From: Pseudomonadota bacterium
Lineage (GTDB): Bacteria > Pseudomonadota > Gammaproteobacteria > Steroidobacterales > Steroidobacteraceae
Assembly: GCA_947454665.1 (NCBI GenBank)
Contig: CANGMU010000025.1
Location: forward strand, 1 to 17,522
Reading direction: 5' to 3'
Length of the DNA stretch: 17,522 nt
Position 1 is the first letter of the stretch, and each line of letters begins with the position of its first letter. The position numbers were made by a program, and so were the translations under genes. Positions 13,240 through 17,522 of the stretch are shown piece after piece. The notes under the pieces were generated by a model. The model saw only the letters and a program-made list of their open reading frames with translations, was not told the origin of the DNA and made no database searches.

Positions 13240-15375
13240 ATGAAGACCCGCATGATCGCCGTCGCCACCTTGATCGCACTGACCAGCGCCTGCGCCCAGA
13301 AGGCGCCGACCACGAGCGCACCGCAAGCGGCCGCGCAGATCGACGATGCGCGCCTTGCCAACGCAGCCAGCGAGCCGCAGAACTGGCTGGCACACGGCGG
13401 CACGCAGCTTGCGCAGCGTTACTCCGGGCTCGACCAGATCACGCCCGACAACATCGCGCAGCTCAAGCCCACCTGGTCGCTGGATTTCGATACGAATCGT
13501 GGGCAGGAAGCCACGCCGATCGTCGTGGACGGCGTCATCTACGTGACGACGGCCTGGAGCAAGGTCTACGCCGCCGATGCGAAGACCGGCAAGCTGCTGT
13601 GGCAGTACGACCCGAAGGTCAACGGACCCAACGCGGCCAAGAATTGCTGCGACGTGGTCAACCGTGGCGCGGCCGTCTACCAGGGCAAGGTCTTCGTGGG
13701 CACCTTCGACGGGCGCCTGATCGCGCTGGATGCTGCGACAGGCAAGCCGCTGTGGAGCACGGCGACTTTCGATCCGGAATCGATGCAGGCCATCAGCGGT
13801 GCGCCACGCGTGGGCGCCGGCCTCGTGTTCATTGGCAACAGCGGCGGTGAGTTCGGCGGCCGTGGCTTCGTCAGCGCCTACAAGGCCGATACGGGCGAGC
13901 TGGCCTGGCGCTTCTACACGACGCCGGGCGACCCGGCCAAGCCGGACGGCGCGGCCTCCGACAAGGTCATGGCCGAGAAGGTGCAGGCCACCTGGTTCGG
14001 CAAGCACAACGAATACCGCGGTGGCGGCAACGTGTGGAATTCGATCGTCTTCGATCCCGAGTTCGACCAGGTCTATCTGGCCACGGGCAATGGCTATCCC
14101 TGGGCGCGCACGTTCCGGTCCGAGGGCAAGGGCGACAACCTGTTCATCGACTCGGTCGTCGCGCTTGACGCGAAGACCGGTGAATACCGTTGGCACTATC
14201 AGGAAACGCCGGGCGACATCTGGGACTACGACTCAGTCGCCGACATGATCCTTGCAGACCTGCCACTGGGCGGCGCTGCGCCGCGCAAGGTGCTGATGCA
14301 CACGCCGAAGAACGGCTTCTTCTACGTGCTGGACCGCAAGTCGGGCGAACTGCTGTCGGCGGAACCCTATATCGCCGGCATCACTTGGGCCAAGGGTGTC
14401 GACAAGAAGACGGGACGTCCGATCGAGAACCCGCTGGCTCGCTTCGACGAGCGCAAGATGCCGGTCGTCGTGAGCCCTGGCGAAGGCGGCGGCCACTCCT
14501 GGAACCCGACGGCCTTCAGCCCGAAGACGGGCCTGATGTACCTGCAGGCCACGGACCATTCCTCGGCGCGCCATATCCCGCGCCCGTCCTTCGAGTACGT
14601 GAAGGGCCTCGACAACATCGGCGTCTACCACTTCGCCACGCATGGCCCGGCCGAGCCGGAACCCAAGCCGGACCCGACGCGGCCGAAGCCAGTGCCCTAT
14701 TTGCTGGCCTGGGATCCGGTTGCCAACAAGGCGGCATGGAAGACACCCGGCATGGGCAGCGCCGTGATGGCCACAGCCGGTGGACTTGTGTTCCAGGGCC
14801 ACAGCCGCAACGCCGTGATGGGCGAACTGTCTGCCTATCGCGCCGACACCGGCGAGAAGGTCTGGAGCCACGAAACGCCGAACGCCATCGCTGGCGGCGT
14901 CGTGAGCTATGCGGTCGATGGCGAGCAGTACATCCTGGCAACCACGGGCGCGGGCGGTGGCCTCATCCTGGCCGCGACGCCTGACGTGCGCGAGCGCCAG
15001 CCCGGCCGTCTGGTGGCCTTCAAGCTGAACGGCACGGCGAAGCTGCCGTCGGATCCGCCGCCAGCCGGCCCCGTGAAGATCTCGACCGAGAGCTTCGCGG
15101 ATACGACCGTTGCGCAGGGCAAGGATCTTTACCTGAATCGCTGCGCGCGCTGCCATGGGCTGGGCACGCATTCGCCGAACATCATTCCCGATCTGCGCCG
15201 TTCGAACGCGCTGCTGGATGCGTCGCTGTGGAAGTCCATCGTCGAGGACGGCCTGCTGCAGTCAACGGGCATGATTGCGTGGAAGTCCTACCTGCCCGTC
15301 GGTGGCGCCGAAGCGATCCGCGCCTACGTGGCCATGACGACGAAGGCCGAGGCCACGCCGGTGAAGACCCCATGA
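13240..15375 (+). CDS. Lipoprotein PQQ-dependent dehydrogenase with C-terminal cytochrome c domain (quinohemoprotein)
   Basis: The product has 711 residues. The lipoprotein signal ends LTSA-Cys18. The PQQ propeller spans about 45-600, with the vicinal disulfide Cys136-Cys137, metal ligands Glu204 and Asn284, catalytic Asp329 in WDYD and Lys357 in PKNGFFYVLDRKSGELLSA. That last stretch is almost identical to the paralogue at 318-2336. The cytochrome c domain follows, with CARCH at 635-639 and Met678 as probable axial ligand. The enzyme should oxidise an alcohol or aldehyde at the cell envelope and pass electrons to heme c. Asp331, two residues after the catalytic Asp, fits the lanthanide-type metal site. 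AGGGGAG lies about 8 nt before the ATG. The stop overlaps the hemF start (ATGA). The physiological substrate cannot be told from sequence. Confidence 0.94.
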   Translation: MKTRMIAVATLIALTSACAQKAPTTSAPQAAAQIDDARLANAASEPQNWLAHGGTQLAQRYSGLDQITPDNIAQLKPTWSLDFDTNRGQEATPIVVDGVIYVTTAWSKVYAADAKTGKLLWQYDPKVNGPNAAKNCCDVVNRGAAVYQGKVFVGTFDGRLIALDAATGKPLWSTATFDPESMQAISGAPRVGAGLVFIGNSGGEFGGRGFVSAYKADTGELAWRFYTTPGDPAKPDGAASDKVMAEKVQATWFGKHNEYRGGGNVWNSIVFDPEFDQVYLATGNGYPWARTFRSEGKGDNLFIDSVVALDAKTGEYRWHYQETPGDIWDYDSVADMILADLPLGGAAPRKVLMHTPKNGFFYVLDRKSGELLSAEPYIAGITWAKGVDKKTGRPIENPLARFDERKMPVVVSPGEGGGHSWNPTAFSPKTGLMYLQATDHSSARHIPRPSFEYVKGLDNIGVYHFATHGPAEPEPKPDPTRPKPVPYLLAWDPVANKAAWKTPGMGSAVMATAGGLVFQGHSRNAVMGELSAYRADTGEKVWSHETPNAIAGGVVSYAVDGEQYILATTGAGGGLILAATPDVRERQPGRLVAFKLNGTAKLPSDPPPAGPVKISTESFADTTVAQGKDLYLNRCARCHGLGTHSPNIIPDLRRSNALLDASLWKSIVEDGLLQSTGMIAWKSYLPVGGAEAIRAYVAMTTKAEATPVKTP

Positions 15376-16313
15376 CCGATGACGCCCAGGCAGCCGTTCG
15401 CAGCGATGCCGTTTATGACTACCTGCTGAGGCTGCAGGCGGATCTCTGCGCCACCTTCGGCGACGCGCTGGGCGGACACTTCGAACGTGACGTCTGGCAG
15501 CGCGAAGGCACGGACGTGTCGATCGGTGGCCGCGGCATCACCGCCGTGCAGGAAGACGGCGCCGTGATGGAGCGGGCAGGTGTCGCGCTGTCGGACGTGC
15601 GTGGCACGAAGCTGCCGCCAGCAGCAACGGCACGAAACCCGCAGCTTGCGGGCCGCAGCTATCGCGCCATGGGCGTGTCGGTCGTCATGCATCCGCGCAA
15701 TCCGAACGCACCGACGAGCCACCTGAATGTGCGGTTCTTCAATGCGGGCGATGTCTGGTGGTTCGGCGGCGGCTTCGACCTCACGCCCTTCATCCCTTAC
15801 GACGAGGACATCCTGTCCTGGCATCGCGCCGCGAGCGCGGCCTGCGCGCCATTCCACGAGGGGCTGTATGCGCAGGCACGCGCGACCTGCGATGACTATT
15901 TCCTCCTGAAGCACCGGAGCGAATCACGGGGTATCGGCGGCATCTTCTACGATGACCTGAACGAGCACACGCCACAGTTCGGCATGGACTGGGAGCAGGG
16001 CTTCGCGTTCATGCAGGCCGTCGGCCATGGCTATCTCGCCGCATACCGCGAGATCATCGCCCGCCGCAAGGACATGCCCTACGGTGAACGGGAACGGGCC
16101 TACCAGCTCTATCGCCGCGGCCGTTACGTGGAGTTCAACCTGGTGTTCGACCGCGGCACGCTGTTCGGGCTGCAGTCCGGCGGACGGACCGACGCGATCC
16201 TGGTATCGATGCCGCCAGCGGTGGGCTGGCGATACAAATCGCCGGACGCCGATCTCGACGCCCGGCTGCTGCCTTACCTCACCACGCGACGTGGCGAGGC
16301 CTGGCTGGGCTGA
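15372..16313 (+). CDS. hemF: Oxygen-dependent coproporphyrinogen III oxidase
   Basis: HemF converts coproporphyrinogen III to protoporphyrinogen IX by two oxidative decarboxylations using O2, a late step of heme synthesis. The 313-residue product is close to the usual size of about 300. Family segments are present in order: DVSIGGRGITAVQEDG-type N-terminal glycine-rich part, SHLNVRFF, WWFGGGFDLTPFIPYDED, the signature CDDYFLLKHRSESRGIGG, FYDDLNEH, and EFNLVFDRGTLFGLQSGGR followed by ILVSMPP. It is soluble and cytoplasmic. The ATG at 15372-15374 overlaps the TGA of the quinohemoprotein gene, so the two are translationally coupled. This could link heme supply to making a heme c enzyme. It converges on the next gene with a 6-nt gap, leaving no room for a separate terminator. 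Confidence 0.96.
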   Translation: MTDDAQAAVRSDAVYDYLLRLQADLCATFGDALGGHFERDVWQREGTDVSIGGRGITAVQEDGAVMERAGVALSDVRGTKLPPAATARNPQLAGRSYRAMGVSVVMHPRNPNAPTSHLNVRFFNAGDVWWFGGGFDLTPFIPYDEDILSWHRAASAACAPFHEGLYAQARATCDDYFLLKHRSESRGIGGIFYDDLNEHTPQFGMDWEQGFAFMQAVGHGYLAAYREIIARRKDMPYGERERAYQLYRRGRYVEFNLVFDRGTLFGLQSGGRTDAILVSMPPAVGWRYKSPDADLDARLLPYLTTRRGEAWLG

Positions 16314-16319
16314 CCGCCG

Positions 16320-17522
16320 TTACTTGAGTGGCAATTCATCTGCGCCGGTGCCTGCACCGGCCCAGACACCGTGCACCTGCTGGTTGATGCGGAACGGCAG
16401 GATGACGCGGGCCACCTCCCCATCGTTCGGACGCTGCGCATCGACGATGACCAGCTCCGAGCGCATCTCGGCGTAGTTCCCGGCAACCCCGACAAGATAG
16501 CCCTCGCCTTCCTCGCCCCGGCCTGTCGGCACGAAGGACAGCTCCTGCAGGTTGTGCGTGGGACCGGCATAGAAGCTCTCGAGTTTGCCGGTCTCCAGGT
16601 CGAAGCGGCCGTACGAGTTGTTCATCTTCGCCGGCGCGCCAGGGCCGCAGGCAGCGCGGTCATACGGCTTGGACTCGTCGCAGAACGAGGTATAGAGGTA
16701 GCGCGGCTTCAGGCTGACCACGCGCGGGTCGACCTTGCCCAGATCCACGACCGGCATCTGCCAGAGGATCTCCTCCTGCCAGCTGTCGTCCTTCGACGAA
16801 AGGTCGAGCGTGATCTTGCGGATGAAGGCCTTGGCCAGCGCCGGGTTGAACGGAGAACCGTCGACGTTCGGGAAGAACGGGAAGAAGTTGCCGTCATAGA
16901 ACGGCGCATACAGCACGATCTTGTTGCCATCGTCGTAGGCATTGAAGACGTGCATGAAGCAGTGCGTCGGCCCCTTGAACCAGCGCACGTCCTTGCCATC
17001 GCCATCGCGGCGCGCCACGCCGATGTAGCCCGGCTTTGTCTGGTCCCACCACCAGTGGATCTTGCCGTCCTTGAGTTTGTCCATGCTCATCGTGTAGCCG
17101 CCGAAGGGCAGGATGACGTGGCGATGCGTGATCGCCATGTCGTGGATGAGGCTGACATAAGGCTGCTTGAAGCGCTGCTCGTGGCGTACCTGCCCGGCCT
17201 TGTCGATCGTGTAGACAAAAATGTCATCCGAGCCCAGGCCCGTGGCCTCGTAGCCATAGGCGACCATCTCGCCGGTCAGCGGGTCGATCTTCGGGTGGGC
17301 AGAAAAAGTCTGGCTCTTGTACTTGCCGTGGAAATCCCAGGTGCCCTTCGTCGCCAGGGTGTCCGGATCCGCCATGTAAGGCAGGCCGTCTTCCTTCAGG
17401 GAAAACAGCTTGCCGCCGTGCGCCAGCGGCGCCGTGTTCGACACGGTGCGGCGGTTCGGCTGCTTGAGTCCCTGTTCACGCAACGACGGATCGTCGGTGT
17501 AGGGGTTGCGGTAATAACCGTA
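16320..17522 (-). CDS. Carotenoid oxygenase / lignostilbene dioxygenase family protein, N-terminus cut by the right edge
   Basis: The frame is open from the stop at 16320-16322 to the end of the window (400 residues). Family members are about 480-500 long, so some 80-100 N-terminal residues are missing. The first in-window residues, YGYYRNPYTDDPS, are conserved family sequence, so the TTG at 17481-17483 is not the start. This is a seven-bladed propeller with Fe(II) bound by four His, seen in fragment numbering at 76 (SAHPKIDP), 127 (LIHDMAITH), 191 (CFMHVFNAYDDG) and 384 (QQVHGVW). The family cleaves C=C bonds of carotenoids, stilbenes or phenylpropenes with O2. LKEDGLPY near 42-49 has the Lys-Glu-Asp pattern I associate with lignostilbene dioxygenases, whose lysine contacts the phenol group. 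With pobA nearby, a stilbene or lignin-fragment substrate is plausible but not proven. Confidence 0.9.
   Translation of the reverse strand, partial: YGYYRNPYTDDPSLREQGLKQPNRRTVSNTAPLAHGGKLFSLKEDGLPYMADPDTLATKGTWDFHGKYKSQTFSAHPKIDPLTGEMVAYGYEATGLGSDDIFVYTIDKAGQVRHEQRFKQPYVSLIHDMAITHRHVILPFGGYTMSMDKLKDGKIHWWWDQTKPGYIGVARRDGDGKDVRWFKGPTHCFMHVFNAYDDGNKIVLYAPFYDGNFFPFFPNVDGSPFNPALAKAFIRKITLDLSSKDDSWQEEILWQMPVVDLGKVDPRVVSLKPRYLYTSFCDESKPYDRAACGPGAPAKMNNSYGRFDLETGKLESFYAGPTHNLQELSFVPTGRGEEGEGYLVGVAGNYAEMRSELVIVDAQRPNDGEVARVILPFRINQQVHGVWAGAGTGADELPLK

Overview
The window is GC-rich, densely coded bacterial DNA with 15 genes and very little intergenic space. It holds two quinohemoprotein dehydrogenases, a HiPIP, an oxygen-dependent HemF, lipoprotein and Tat-type signals and an NodC/IcaA-like glycosyltransferase. 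Together these suggest an aerobic Gram-negative proteobacterium, perhaps a gammaproteobacterium of the Nevskiales/Steroidobacteraceae type. That placement is a guess from gene content, not a phylogenetic result. No RNA genes, insertion sequences, CRISPR arrays or convincing rho-independent terminators were seen.

Left block (1-5330, all minus strand): a secreted type-B carboxylesterase, 4-hydroxybenzoate 3-monooxygenase (pobA), a lipoprotein PQQ/cytochrome c dehydrogenase, and a truncated exported protein of unknown function. The last three are tightly spaced (24 nt, then an ATGA overlap). The block reads as an aromatic catabolic unit: ester cleavage and alcohol oxidation outside the cytoplasm could feed 4-hydroxybenzoate to PobA, which makes protocatechuate.

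Middle block, plus strand (5478-8821): a membrane-anchored HEAT-repeat protein, a processive family-2 glycosyltransferase, and a membrane-anchored CX5R tyrosine/dual-specificity-type phosphatase. The first two overlap and the third follows closely, which suggests a small glycan-synthesis operon. A HiPIP electron carrier follows.

Middle block, minus strand (8844-13170): two paralogous four-helix membrane proteins (DUF6644-like). Next is an ATGA-coupled pair of a response regulator with a MarR-type DNA-binding domain and a 69-residue protein that is only a histidine-kinase dimerisation/phosphoacceptor hairpin. Then come a MetE-like zinc methyltransferase-family protein and a hydroxypyruvate-isomerase-family protein.

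Right block (13240-17522): a second lipoprotein quinohemoprotein dehydrogenase, coupled by ATGA to hemF, and a convergent, truncated carotenoid-oxygenase/lignostilbene-dioxygenase-family gene. With pobA, the last gene fits use of lignin- or stilbene-derived phenolics.

Best leads: (1) the kinase-less DHp protein paired with a REC-MarR regulator; (2) both PQQ enzymes carry the extra Asp two residues after the catalytic Asp, which marks lanthanide-dependent relatives; (3) the HEAT/GT2/phosphatase operon, whose phosphatase may be cut short by an amber codon.
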